This document shows positions 43,853 to 52,003 of a DNA stretch of 64,000 nucleotides, piece after piece (positions within the stretch are counted from its first letter, which is position 1; each line of letters opens with the position of its first letter). The translations under genes were made by a program, and so were the position numbers. The notes under the pieces are model-generated. The model saw only the letters and a program-made list of their open reading frames with translations, ran no database searches and was not told the origin of the DNA. Source of the DNA: an uncultured archaeon (lineage in GTDB: Archaea > Thermoproteota > Nitrososphaeria > JACIWG01); NCBI GenBank assembly GCA_938034445.1, contig CALHLD010000005.1:1-64000 (forward strand), written 5' to 3'.

Positions 43853-44803
43853 TTATTCTTCTTTAAGGTAGAATGCTGCCGCTATTGTACCATATAATCC
43901 GATTTCATCTCCAAGTTTAGTTAACCTTATCTCAGGAACCCTGTTTATAGTATATTCTTCAACATGCTCTAAAATTGGTTTCAGTATCTGTTCCCTATTA
44001 TTTAATGCTACTGCTCCCCCAACTGTAATCAATTCGGGATCGTACAAGTTTATTATGTTAGCGAACCCTATAGCATTTAATCTACCAATTTCTTCAACAA
44101 CCTTTAAAGAAAATTGGTCCCCCATTTTTGCAGCATCAAATATTTCCTTTCCATCCAAATTTTGAAGTCGGCTATAAATTACGCTCTTTTCTAGAATGTT
44201 TTTGTCAAAATTTTTTGCAATCCATTTTACAAAATTCGGTATATTTTTGCCAGAACAGTATGCTTCCCAATGTCCTCTTTTCCCGCATCCGCACACTAGT
44301 CTTCCATCAAAATCTATTGTCATATGCCCTATCTCGTGAGCGTTTCCATCCTTTCCTAAAAGCAACTTATTATTAACAAATATTCCACCACCAATGCCAC
44401 TACTTATAGTAACATAAACTAGATTTTCAACACTTCTTCCTTCTCCAAAAAACTTTTCACCAACTACTGCGGCAACACAATCATTATACATTTTTACTGG
44501 AAGATTAAGTTCGCTTGCAATTGGGTTGGTTAAATAGGCTCTCTTGAAAGGCAAGTTTGCCGGTGAAATTGAACCTGTTTTCGGATCTATTGGCCCAATC
44601 GTTCCAATCACCACTCCAACTGCTTTTTCAACATATTCTTTAGGCAATTCTTTGACCATATCAATTATCTGTCTACTCACTGCATATTCGTCGCCCTCTT
44701 GTACAGTTTTTTTAACATTTTTAGCCAAAATTCTTCCATCTCTTACACCAACAGCAACCCTAACATGGGTTGCTCCTAAATCAACTCCAATAGCTGTCTC
44801 CAT
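43853..44803 (-). CDS. ROK-family sugar kinase (glucokinase-like)
   Basis: The 316-residue protein has the phosphate-binding GVDLGATHVRVAVG at the N-terminus and NDCVAAVVGE. The Gly-rich TISSGIGGGIFVN is followed by the ROK zinc motif VCGCGKRGHWEAYCSG (about 180), and ITVGGAVALNN closes the family motifs. It phosphorylates glucose or a related hexose. It is convergent with trmO and not linked to other sugar genes. Confidence 0.88.
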   Translation of the reverse strand: METAIGVDLGATHVRVAVGVRDGRILAKNVKKTVQEGDEYAVSRQIIDMVKELPKEYVEKAVGVVIGTIGPIDPKTGSISPANLPFKRAYLTNPIASELNLPVKMYNDCVAAVVGEKFFGEGRSVENLVYVTISSGIGGGIFVNNKLLLGKDGNAHEIGHMTIDFDGRLVCGCGKRGHWEAYCSGKNIPNFVKWIAKNFDKNILEKSVIYSRLQNLDGKEIFDAAKMGDQFSLKVVEEIGRLNAIGFANIINLYDPELITVGGAVALNNREQILKPILEHVEEYTINRVPEIRLTKLGDEIGLYGTIAAAFYLKEE

Positions 44804-44844
44804 CTAAATCAAAATAGATTAAGTAAAATGTGCAAATAAATTTT

Positions 44845-45900
44845 TTACCTTATCTTATTAATTGTTCCACAATACTTACAGACTACCTCGTAAACTCCTC
44901 TTGTTGTAGGAACATCTAATGGTGCACCACATTTTATGCAAAAGAAAGCCTTTACGCCTTCCACTGGCTTAACTTCCAACATAATCTTGTCCTTATCAGC
45001 TTGTCCTGAAAGCACATAATTTATACACTCAATAAGCTTTTCAGTATCGTCTCCCTTTGTATCGAAAACTATAGCCTTATACTTTTGTCCAGGCCGTAAA
45101 TCGATATAGTCTCCTTCCCACGCTATCAAACCAACTCTCCCCTTCTGTACACTTGCAATTATCCCTAATGGAACCTCTAAATCTAGCCTTCTCTCAATTT
45201 TTGTTTTGGTAGCTATGAAGAGTTTTCTTTCTAAAACAATCTCTTTTTCAACCTCGTATAGAAGGCGTTGGTCTGTAACAATAGCTCTTCCCTCACTTTT
45301 TTCTCCAGGCTCAAGCTTTTTAGTCTTAACACATAGTAGTGGATGCTCATTTTCTTGGAGAATAAAGGATGCTGAAGAGATTGAATTGACTGCATTTTCT
45401 GCGTCATATATAATCTTTTCCACTCTTTCTATATCATCTCTAACTTTAACAAGTCCTTTCCTTGCTTGATTTATCTGCAAATATGCTTTTGATGTAAAAG
45501 TGTTTACCTTTGCATTATATAAAATGATTTCTCCTCTTATAGCAAATTCTGCAAAAAAAGGCTGATTGATTCTACTTAGAATAGACTGCCCCTCACTTTT
45601 TAGCATACCTATTTCGCTTTTAAGCTGGCCAGTTAAGGCTTCAATATCAAAGGAGATACTCGCTCTTGAAAAATTCCAGTTCTCGACAAGCTTTTTTAGT
45701 TGCTCTTCAATGCTAACTCTATGCACATAGCCATTCTTACGTAGTGCTTCAAATCTTGATGGAAGTGATGTGCACATGCTGTCTATGTATGCTATAGATG
45801 AAGTGAGCCAGTTAAGTTGGATTTCAACTTGAGATAAACTTGAAAGACTGTTTTGAACTTCAGATCTTAACTGCTGCCTTCTATCCTGTTGGCCACTCAT
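44845..45900 (-). CDS. Coiled-coil / PH-like / zinc-ribbon protein
   Basis: I do not recognise a named family. The 351-residue protein begins with a Gln/Ser-rich coiled coil (about 1-180). It continues with a GRAM/PH-like beta domain (about 190-300: GRAIVTDQRLLYEVEKEIVL, LEVPLGIIASVQKGRVGLIAWE, KYKAIVFDTKGDDTEKL) and ends with a C4 zinc ribbon, FFCIKCGAPLD...VVCKYCGTINK. The combination suggests a membrane-surface or trafficking-type scaffold rather than an enzyme. Confidence 0.6.
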   Translation of the reverse strand: MSGQQDRRQQLRSEVQNSLSSLSQVEIQLNWLTSSIAYIDSMCTSLPSRFEALRKNGYVHRVSIEEQLKKLVENWNFSRASISFDIEALTGQLKSEIGMLKSEGQSILSRINQPFFAEFAIRGEIILYNAKVNTFTSKAYLQINQARKGLVKVRDDIERVEKIIYDAENAVNSISSASFILQENEHPLLCVKTKKLEPGEKSEGRAIVTDQRLLYEVEKEIVLERKLFIATKTKIERRLDLEVPLGIIASVQKGRVGLIAWEGDYIDLRPGQKYKAIVFDTKGDDTEKLIECINYVLSGQADKDKIMLEVKPVEGVKAFFCIKCGAPLDVPTTRGVYEVVCKYCGTINKIR

Positions 45901-46043
45901 ATAAGCAATATCTTAAAAAAGTATTTATCTAAACTTTTCGGGCTGGAGGTAACTTTAAGGTTTAGTTATCTCAAACGTGCTTGCAGACTTTAATGGCTTA
46001 TTTGTTTAAAACTTAAATATTATGGTTAATATTATACTAACTT

Positions 46044-46790
46044 ATGTGGTTGCCTAAGTGGGTTGGTGAAGTTTATAAAAAGCTTTATACAAAGTTTAAT
46101 AGAGAAATCTTTTACTTTGATGATGTTCTCAATATTTCTAGATCACTTTCATCAGCTAAGGTTGTTTTACATGAGCTTAGAAAGGTTGGTGCTGTATATG
46201 TTCATGGAAGGATTGAAAGGAAAAGGACTTATAGGCTTTGTGATCCTGAAGTTTTACTTTATGTTTTGGACGGTAAGGTTTCTAATTTAGGAAAGATTAG
46301 GCAGGAAAGGTATTCTAGGGTTATTGGCTTGGTTTCGGTTGAAATTTTGAAAAGGTTCGGTTGTATGGTTAAAGGTTTGGTTGTGTATGGCAGTGTTGCG
46401 AGGGGTGCTACGAGGGCTGATAGTGACATTGATTTGCTTGTCATAATTGATAGCAAGGAAAGTTTAGGTAAAAGAATCGATATGCTTTTAGATGTTGAGT
46501 TTTCTGAAAGGATTCAGAGTGAATTAGATTGGCTATACAATAATGGTATAGATACGCATATTTCTTTTCTGCCTTTGAATATGGAAGAGATTATGGCTTT
46601 TCCACCAATACTATTAGATATAGTTGATGAAGGTATTATTTTGTTGGATGATGGTTTTTTCTCGAAATTTGTGCAGGAAAAAAGGGTGTATCTTTCTAAG
46701 ATTGGTGCTAGAAGAATCTTTCTCTCCGAAAATGAATGGTATTGGGATTTTAAGTCTGATGCAAAATTTGGGGAGGTTATAGAAGTTTGA
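46044..46790 (+). CDS. Winged-helix + nucleotidyltransferase (MNT-type) protein
   Basis: The 248-residue protein has an N-terminal winged-helix-like region (about 1-75: FDDVLNISRSLSSAKVVLHELR ... GRIERKRTYRL). It is followed by a nucleotidyltransferase with VVYGSVARGATRADSDIDLLV (GSxARG...DxD, about 113-133) and a distal acidic ISFLPLNMEE. It overlaps the following HEPN gene by 3-4 nt. The pair is a second MNT/HEPN module; the DNA-binding fusion here is winged-helix rather than RHH. Confidence 0.82.
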   Translation: MWLPKWVGEVYKKLYTKFNREIFYFDDVLNISRSLSSAKVVLHELRKVGAVYVHGRIERKRTYRLCDPEVLLYVLDGKVSNLGKIRQERYSRVIGLVSVEILKRFGCMVKGLVVYGSVARGATRADSDIDLLVIIDSKESLGKRIDMLLDVEFSERIQSELDWLYNNGIDTHISFLPLNMEEIMAFPPILLDIVDEGIILLDDGFFSKFVQEKRVYLSKIGARRIFLSENEWYWDFKSDAKFGEVIEV

Positions 46791-47206
46791 AGAATATTGA
46801 AATGTGCTCTTCAATGTTGGAACAGGCATTTTCTAGACTAAAAACTGCTAAGCAGGCTATGGAAGATGAAAACTTCGCTTATGTTGTGAGATGCTCTCAA
46901 GAGTGTGTTGAATTAAGTTTGAAAGCTTCTCTAAGACTTTTAGGTATCGAGTATCCGAAGAGACATGATGTGAGTCGAATCCTTTTAATTAACAGGAGCC
47001 GCTTTCCTGAATGGTTTCCTGTGGACTAGTTTGCTAAAGTAAGTAGGGTTTTGGCTGAAAAGAGGGCGTCTGCAGTTTATGGTGATGAATTGAAGTTGAT
47101 ACCTTCCTCAATTTTGTTTGATAGGAGTCAAGCGGAAGATGCTTTAAGGTTGGCTGAAAAAGTTTATAGTACTTGTCTAAAACTTTTTGAAAATGTAAAG
47201 GGCTAA
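46787..47206 (+). pseudogene. HEPN-domain gene interrupted by an in-frame amber codon
   Basis: The track ORF stops at TAG 47027-47029, but the same frame continues intact for 58 more codons (FAKVSRVLAEKRASAVYGDE...) to TAA 47204. The continuation is typical HEPN C-terminal sequence (AEKR...YGDE...AEDALRLAEKVY), so the full protein would be about 139 residues. The N-terminal part has FAYVVRCSQECVELSLKASL and the KRHDVSRILL segment of this HEPN subfamily. It is either a recent nonsense mutation that disables the toxin, a sequencing error, or amber read-through. TAG is an ordinary terminator elsewhere in the window. It starts at TTG 46787, coupled to the NTase. Confidence 0.75.
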
Positions 47207-47631
47207 GTTTTTGTTTTAGAAACTATGCTATAGAAGTCTAAGAATATTGTTGCTATCGTCCAAACGCCTATAAGGTACAATATTATTGTAAAGTCTATTG
47301 TTACCATCATGTTAATGTCCTGGTAAAAGAGTGTTGTTGAAAGTATTCCATTATTCAATATTTTTGTGAGTATCCAGAAGCCCAGTATCTTTGTTAAAGT
47401 GTTTAACGTGAACTTGTAGACAAAATTTTCTATTAACGATATCGCTACCCCTATTATGACGAAGAACATTATTACCCAAATGTAGTAGGCGCTTACCTCC
47501 TCCATATAGAATCCCATTCCTGAAAATATGTATGGTATTATGTAAACGTATACTATCGACCACATTATTCCAGAAAATATTCCTATAATGGCCTTTTCCA
47601 CTACCTTCAGGATCCTGCTAAGGTAACTCAT
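47203..47631 (-). CDS. Polytopic membrane protein (4 TM), third gene of a membrane operon
   Basis: The 142-residue protein has four hydrophobic helices: IIGIFSGIMWSIVYVYIIPYI, YIWVIMFFVIIGVAISLI, a weaker TKILGFWILTKIL, and TIILYLIGVWTIATIFLDFY. It overlaps the preceding gene by 4 bp (ATGA). Its stop overlaps the HEPN gene's stop by 4 nt, tail to tail. I do not recognise a family. Confidence 0.6.
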   Translation of the reverse strand: MSYLSRILKVVEKAIIGIFSGIMWSIVYVYIIPYIFSGMGFYMEEVSAYYIWVIMFFVIIGVAISLIENFVYKFTLNTLTKILGFWILTKILNNGILSTTLFYQDINMMVTIDFTIILYLIGVWTIATIFLDFYSIVSKTKT

Positions 47632-48023
47632 GTTCTCACAACCTTGACTTCTACAGGATATAGTTGTTCGATTGTGAACTTAATGGTCGCCTCCAGTCTA
47701 GTAAACTTTTCCACTTCTTTTATTGGAATATACGCTTTTGCTGTAAAATTCTGTTCTTTTTCCAGTCTTTCTTTAGACATGTAAATGTTTTTTTCTCCTA
47801 ATGTGATGTTGACCTGTATGTTGTTTAATGCTACAGTGCCTTTATATAATATTTTGAATTCAATTTCTATGTGTGTATTATTATGTTGGTTATAGGATGG
47901 TATGAGGAGAAATGTTTGAGGATTTAAACTCTCCTCGTACATGAACTGTGCTAGTGGTGCTACGATTATTGTACCTAATGCTATGAACGCTAGCGTTAGG
48001 GCAATTTGTGCCTGTCCGTTCAC
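47628..48023 (-). CDS. Small exported protein with N-terminal anchor
   Basis: The 131-residue protein has an N-terminal hydrophobic helix (IALTLAFIALGTIIVAPLAQF, residues 7-27) and an extracellular domain rich in beta-strand and N-x-S/T sites (NNTHIEIEFKILYKG, NNIQVNITLGE, QNFTAKAYIP). It resembles archaeal flagellin/pilin-like accessory proteins in build but has no class III signal peptide. It is the middle gene of a three-gene operon with 4-bp overlaps on both sides. Confidence 0.6.
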   Translation of the reverse strand: MNGQAQIALTLAFIALGTIIVAPLAQFMYEESLNPQTFLLIPSYNQHNNTHIEIEFKILYKGTVALNNIQVNITLGEKNIYMSKERLEKEQNFTAKAYIPIKEVEKFTRLEATIKFTIEQLYPVEVKVVRT

Positions 48024-48322
48024 TTGGCTTCACTTTTTTCCCTAAAAAGTTCTACACTATCTTTTAAAATTATTGCCCCTATCCAGACGCATGCTCCTAG
48101 GAACGCTAGTTTTGCAACCAGGTCTATTATGTCGAAGCTTATACTTATGAGTGCGTCTGAAATGTTTAGTCCTAGAGGTTTTTCTAGAGGCTTATAGTTT
48201 AGGAAAACGTTTATAGCGAATGCGAAAGATATTATTAAAAACGCCAGTCCTATTATGAGTAGTGTTACTGCTGCCGTCTTTCTTGTAAAAAACTCTCTTT
48301 TTTTGACCTCAACTTCTGTCAT
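48020..48322 (-). CDS. Small membrane protein (2 TM), first gene of a membrane operon
   Basis: The 100-residue protein has a charged N-terminus (EVEVKKREFFTRK), a helix TAAVTLLIIGLAFLIISFAFAI, an outer loop, and a second helix LVAKLAFLGACVWIGAIIL before a charged tail. It begins a tightly overlapping three-gene unit (48322 down to 47203) whose products probably form one membrane complex. Function unknown. Confidence 0.6.
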   Translation of the reverse strand: MTEVEVKKREFFTRKTAAVTLLIIGLAFLIISFAFAINVFLNYKPLEKPLGLNISDALISISFDIIDLVAKLAFLGACVWIGAIILKDSVELFREKSEAK

Positions 48323-48342
48323 ATTATATGGATATATTTTTC

Positions 48343-49449
48343 TTATAAATATGTTTTATCATAATTTTTTGAAAGTAATGTTAGAGCCTCTTTCACTATA
48401 TTTATGCTTTCCAAATATTCTCTTAAACTTATTTTCTCATAAGGTGTGTGCGCAAGTTTTGGGTCTCCTGGCCCATATGTTATTGTGGGAACCTTCATAA
48501 TGTTACCGTATATGTTCATGTCTCCTGACCCTGTTTTTCTAACAAGCTGTGCTTCGACACCCTTAACCTTTTTCACTCCCTGTTTGAATGCTTCAACTAG
48601 CTCGTTTTTTACTGGTGCAATATATGGTGGTGTAAAATCTTCTACCTCAATTTTATATCTAATCTTCTGTCCACATACATTTGACACAATATTCTCTAAT
48701 TCTTCCAGAATCCTCTCATGTTTTATTTTCGGCGGAAATCTTATGTCTAGCACCATTTCACAGTATGATGGGCTCATATTATGGGATTCCCCTCCAGAAA
48801 TTTTTGTTAAACATACCGTTACAGTATCAAACTTTCTCTCTCTAGAAAATGCTTCCTCATTATATCTTCTCATCTTCTCCCAGATTTCTATTGCTGATTC
48901 AACAGCGCTCTTTCCAAGCCATACACTGCTTGCGTGATAGCTTTCTGTCCTAAACTCTAGCCTAACCCTTACTCCTCCCCTATATCCTATGACTATATTT
49001 GTTGAAGAAGATGGTTCTCCGAACACTGCATATGATGTCTTTAGGTTTTCTTCAATAAGTGTCTTTATCCCTTTCCCAGTATCTTCCTCATCAACTAAAG
49101 CTGCAATTATTAGTTTATTCCTGAATCCACTGTTTCTTAACACATTTGCTGCTGAAAGAAATGTTGCCAGCGAAGATTTTGCATCCACCGCCCCTCTACC
49201 GTAAATGTATTCGCCGTCAATTTTTGCATCTATTTCTCCTGGAACTGTGTCCATGTGCCCACATAAGAGTATTGAAGGCTCTTCTCCCTCATAAACTCCT
49301 ATAACGTTTCCAGCTCTGTCAATATATGCTTTGTCCACCCTAAACTCATTCTGCAGCTTATCTTTTATGAAAAGTGCCAGTTTCTCTTCTCTTCCACTTG
49401 GAGTATAAAATTTAATCATATCATATAGGAGTTTTATGTAATCATTCAA
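48343..49449 (-). CDS. lysK: LysK: [LysW]-lysine/ornithine hydrolase
   Basis: This M20-family metallopeptidase, 368 residues, releases lysine (or ornithine) from the LysW carrier, the last carrier-bound step. Landmarks are LLCGHMDTVPG (HxD metal ligand), GRGAVDAKSSLA (bridging Asp), LVDEEDTGKG (Glu-Glu) and KTGSGDMN near the C-terminus. Its place at the end of the LysW operon separates it from DapE or ArgE. It lies 7 nt after lysX. Confidence 0.93.
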   Translation of the reverse strand: MNDYIKLLYDMIKFYTPSGREEKLALFIKDKLQNEFRVDKAYIDRAGNVIGVYEGEEPSILLCGHMDTVPGEIDAKIDGEYIYGRGAVDAKSSLATFLSAANVLRNSGFRNKLIIAALVDEEDTGKGIKTLIEENLKTSYAVFGEPSSSTNIVIGYRGGVRVRLEFRTESYHASSVWLGKSAVESAIEIWEKMRRYNEEAFSRERKFDTVTVCLTKISGGESHNMSPSYCEMVLDIRFPPKIKHERILEELENIVSNVCGQKIRYKIEVEDFTPPYIAPVKNELVEAFKQGVKKVKGVEAQLVRKTGSGDMNIYGNIMKVPTITYGPGDPKLAHTPYEKISLREYLESINIVKEALTLLSKNYDKTYL

Positions 49450-49456
49450 GCCCCTT

Positions 49457-50311
49457 TTATCTCCTTGCCTCTTTTACTACATACTCCATTATCAGTTTGG
49501 GTATGTCTACACCTGTGGCTGGAACAGTATTCTTGAATTCTGTAGTATTGTTTACCTCGTGAACTATTAACCCATTCGGTGACTCCATCATGTCAACTCC
49601 AAAAACTCCTCCTCCAACTGCTTTCGCAGCCTTTAAAGCGAGCTCTCTAATTTCCTCTGTTATCTCACATTTCACCGCTTTCCCCCCTCTCGCCGTATTG
49701 GTTCTCCAGTCACTTTCTGGCTGATAGCGGTATATTCCTGTAACAACTTCATCTCCTATTACGAATATTCTTAGGTCTCTTGGTGGTCTATTAACGTATT
49801 CTTGCATATAATATACTTGATACATTGGATACATGTAGTCCCTGTCCTCTAATACTGCCTGTGCTGCTGCCTCATCGTTTAAGAGTGCTACCATTCTTCC
49901 CCAGCTTCCGCTCACAGGCTTTAGTACCGCTTTTCCACCAAATTCTTCTCTAAAAACTTTCATTGCAGTTTCTGAAGTGAATGCTACTATTGTCTTTGGT
50001 GTTGGTATGCCATTCTTTTGTAATACTAATGTTGTAAACATTTTGTTCCCTGTTATTATTGTAGTGTTTAAGGAATTAATTACCTTAACATTCTTGTATT
50101 CTAGGTATGCGGTTGTATGTATGTTTCTATAGTAGCTTACGCTTCTCTGTAATGCGATGTCACCGAATTCTGTGCCAGAGTTTTTTGATAGATCGAATTC
50201 TCTCTCCTTCACATCGACCATTTCAACTTCTAAACCAAGTTTTTTTCCTGCATCATATAGTGCTTTTTCCTCCCATCTTATTATATCATATAATATTGAG
50301 ACTTTTGTCAA
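49457..50311 (-). CDS. lysX: LysX: alpha-aminoadipate-LysW ligase
   Basis: This 284-residue ATP-grasp ligase joins an amino-acid alpha-amino group to the C-terminal Glu of LysW. It has KPVSGSWGRMVALL, YYMQEYVNRPPRDLRIFV, TNTARGGKA and GVFGVDMMES. The substrate-proximal VNNTTEFKNTVPATGVDIP is close to Thermus LysX rather than to the glutamate-specific ArgX. Its neighbours, homocitrate synthase (4-bp overlap) and LysK, support the lysine branch. It is paralogous to argX at 55.1 kb. Confidence 0.88.
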   Translation of the reverse strand: MTKVSILYDIIRWEEKALYDAGKKLGLEVEMVDVKEREFDLSKNSGTEFGDIALQRSVSYYRNIHTTAYLEYKNVKVINSLNTTIITGNKMFTTLVLQKNGIPTPKTIVAFTSETAMKVFREEFGGKAVLKPVSGSWGRMVALLNDEAAAQAVLEDRDYMYPMYQVYYMQEYVNRPPRDLRIFVIGDEVVTGIYRYQPESDWRTNTARGGKAVKCEITEEIRELALKAAKAVGGGVFGVDMMESPNGLIVHEVNNTTEFKNTVPATGVDIPKLIMEYVVKEARR

Positions 50312-51534
50312 ACTTTTGCACCCTCCATTCCACTCAAAAATTCTTCTTTCTTCAACATTTCTTCCATTTCGTCTGTCAACTCTAGTTCGAACAGGTCTAT
50401 TCCTAGACTCTTTAGCCCTGATAAAAGTTTTTCACTTTCGCTTGAAACGTTTATTCCAAAAATTTTGAGCAAGAATTCTGCTCCATTTTTTCCAGAAAGT
50501 CCTCCGAACACAAGCTTTCTCCTATTCCCTACAGTTTTCGGGGATATTAGCTCATATGTTTTAGGGTTTCTTAGTACTGCTGCAACGTGTGTTCCCGCCT
50601 TATGCTTGTATGCGTTGTCTCCGACTATTGGCATAGATTTTGGTACAGGTATTCTTGTATACTCTTCTAGGAGTCTACTTAGCTCATATAGCATGTTGAA
50701 CCTTATTCTCACATCCGCTCCATAAAGTAGTTTTAGAGCTAGTGCTGTCTGTGATAGGTCAGCTATACCTGTTCTTTCTCCAAGACCATTAACTGAAACG
50801 TGAACCTGCTCTGCTCCCGCCTCTAATCCTGCTATAGAGTTTGCAAGTGCTAGTCCAAGGTCGTTGTGGCAGTGTACGTCTAGGGGTACATCAACATTTT
50901 CTCTAATCGTTTTCACAAGATTATACATTCCATTGGGTGTCATGATTCCTACTGTGTCTGGTAAGCTTATTCTGTCAACATGTGCTTCCTCAAGCCTTTT
51001 TGCAAATTCTATCAGATATTTTGGGTCTGCTCTGCTTGCATCCTCTAAGGTTACTCTAGCCTTTAATCCGTGGGCTTTTGCATAATCTAGTGCTGAAACG
51101 GTCCTTTCTATTGCCTTCTCCCTCGTTACACGCAGCTTGTATTTTAGCTGTGTGTCTGATGCTGAATGATATAATGCTACGAATTCTGCATCGCATTCGA
51201 GAGCCTTGTCTACGTCCTCCTTTAGGGCTCTTCCGTGTGCTACGATTGTAGCATTTAGTCCAGCTTTAACAATCTTTTTGCATGCTTCAAGATGGTTTGA
51301 TGAAATTACTGGACTTATTTCTATAGCGTCCACTCCTATAAAGTCCAGCATCCACGCAATCTGTATTCTTTGGCTGTTTGTGAAGTAGCATCCCGGAAAC
51401 TGTTCGCCTTCTCTTAATGTTGTGTCTAGAAACTTTACTCTTCTCCCCTTTAGTGGGCTGTTTCCATTATAAAGTGGTCCGTAGCCAACTCTTTCTAAGT
51501 CGCCTGATAAATTTTCCAGAACTTCTTCCTCCAA
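50308..51534 (-). CDS. Homocitrate synthase (lysine branch)
   Basis: This 408-residue HMGL-family enzyme condenses 2-oxoglutarate with acetyl-CoA. Landmarks are FLDTTLREGEQFPGCYF (metal-binding DTTLREGEQ), LPDTVGIMTP, the metal ligands HCHNDLGLA and the C-terminal DNAYKHKAGTHV. Isopropylmalate or citramalate synthase cannot be excluded by motif alone, but a position between the regulator and lysX in a lysine operon makes homocitrate synthase the best call. The homoaconitase and homoisocitrate dehydrogenase genes are not in this window. Confidence 0.88.
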   Translation of the reverse strand: MEEEVLENLSGDLERVGYGPLYNGNSPLKGRRVKFLDTTLREGEQFPGCYFTNSQRIQIAWMLDFIGVDAIEISPVISSNHLEACKKIVKAGLNATIVAHGRALKEDVDKALECDAEFVALYHSASDTQLKYKLRVTREKAIERTVSALDYAKAHGLKARVTLEDASRADPKYLIEFAKRLEEAHVDRISLPDTVGIMTPNGMYNLVKTIRENVDVPLDVHCHNDLGLALANSIAGLEAGAEQVHVSVNGLGERTGIADLSQTALALKLLYGADVRIRFNMLYELSRLLEEYTRIPVPKSMPIVGDNAYKHKAGTHVAAVLRNPKTYELISPKTVGNRRKLVFGGLSGKNGAEFLLKIFGINVSSESEKLLSGLKSLGIDLFELELTDEMEEMLKKEEFLSGMEGAKV

Positions 51535-51547
51535 ATTTTCTCACCTT

Positions 51548-51964
51548 TTATCCGACTTCTCTTAAAATTATTATTGTGTTCGTTCTAAGTACGCCCGGCG
51601 TTTTACGTATTTCCTCAATATAGTTGTTGACTTCAGTTATACTTGACCCTTCGACGAACGATAAAATATCATATTGTCCAGTGATCTCATATACTCTCTT
51701 AACACCCTTTATTTTTAGAATATTCTTTGAAACTTCATATGTTGGCGTGGAAGGGTTAACTGCAATCAATGTGAACGCGTGCGCTTCATCTTCTTTAACT
51801 TCGATAGTAAACTTTCTTATTATCCCCTCTTCCACAAGTCTTTTAATCCTTTTCCTTACTGCTGCCTCAGAAAGGCCTACCTTTTTACCTATTTCAACAT
51901 ATGACATTCTAGAATTTTCTTTTAAAGCTTCTATTATCGCATTATCTACCCTATCTATGTCCAT
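51548..51964 (-). CDS. Lrp/AsnC-family regulator (LysM-like)
   Basis: The 138-residue protein has an N-terminal HTH (NSRMSYVEIGKKVGLSEAAV) and a C-terminal RAM/ACT-like ligand domain (TLIAVNPSTPTYEV, YDILSFVEGSS). It lies inside the LysW operon, with 39 nt on one side and 13 nt on the other. In Sulfolobus the Lrp-type LysM regulates the lysW-argX-lysJ-lysK genes in response to lysine. A local, amino-acid-responsive role is therefore likely. It may bind the argG upstream region or the internal gap upstream of itself. Confidence 0.88.
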   Translation of the reverse strand: MDIDRVDNAIIEALKENSRMSYVEIGKKVGLSEAAVRKRIKRLVEEGIIRKFTIEVKEDEAHAFTLIAVNPSTPTYEVSKNILKIKGVKRVYEITGQYDILSFVEGSSITEVNNYIEEIRKTPGVLRTNTIIILREVG

Positions 51965-52003
51965 ATCAAGGCCTAAAACTTTCTTATTTAAAACTTTTTC
52001 TAT

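Noticed and set aside
47027-47029. Pyrrolysine at the HEPN amber codon
   Set aside because: Several genes here (glnA, lysW, sufC) end normally at TAG, and no Pyl machinery or methylamine methyltransferase is seen.
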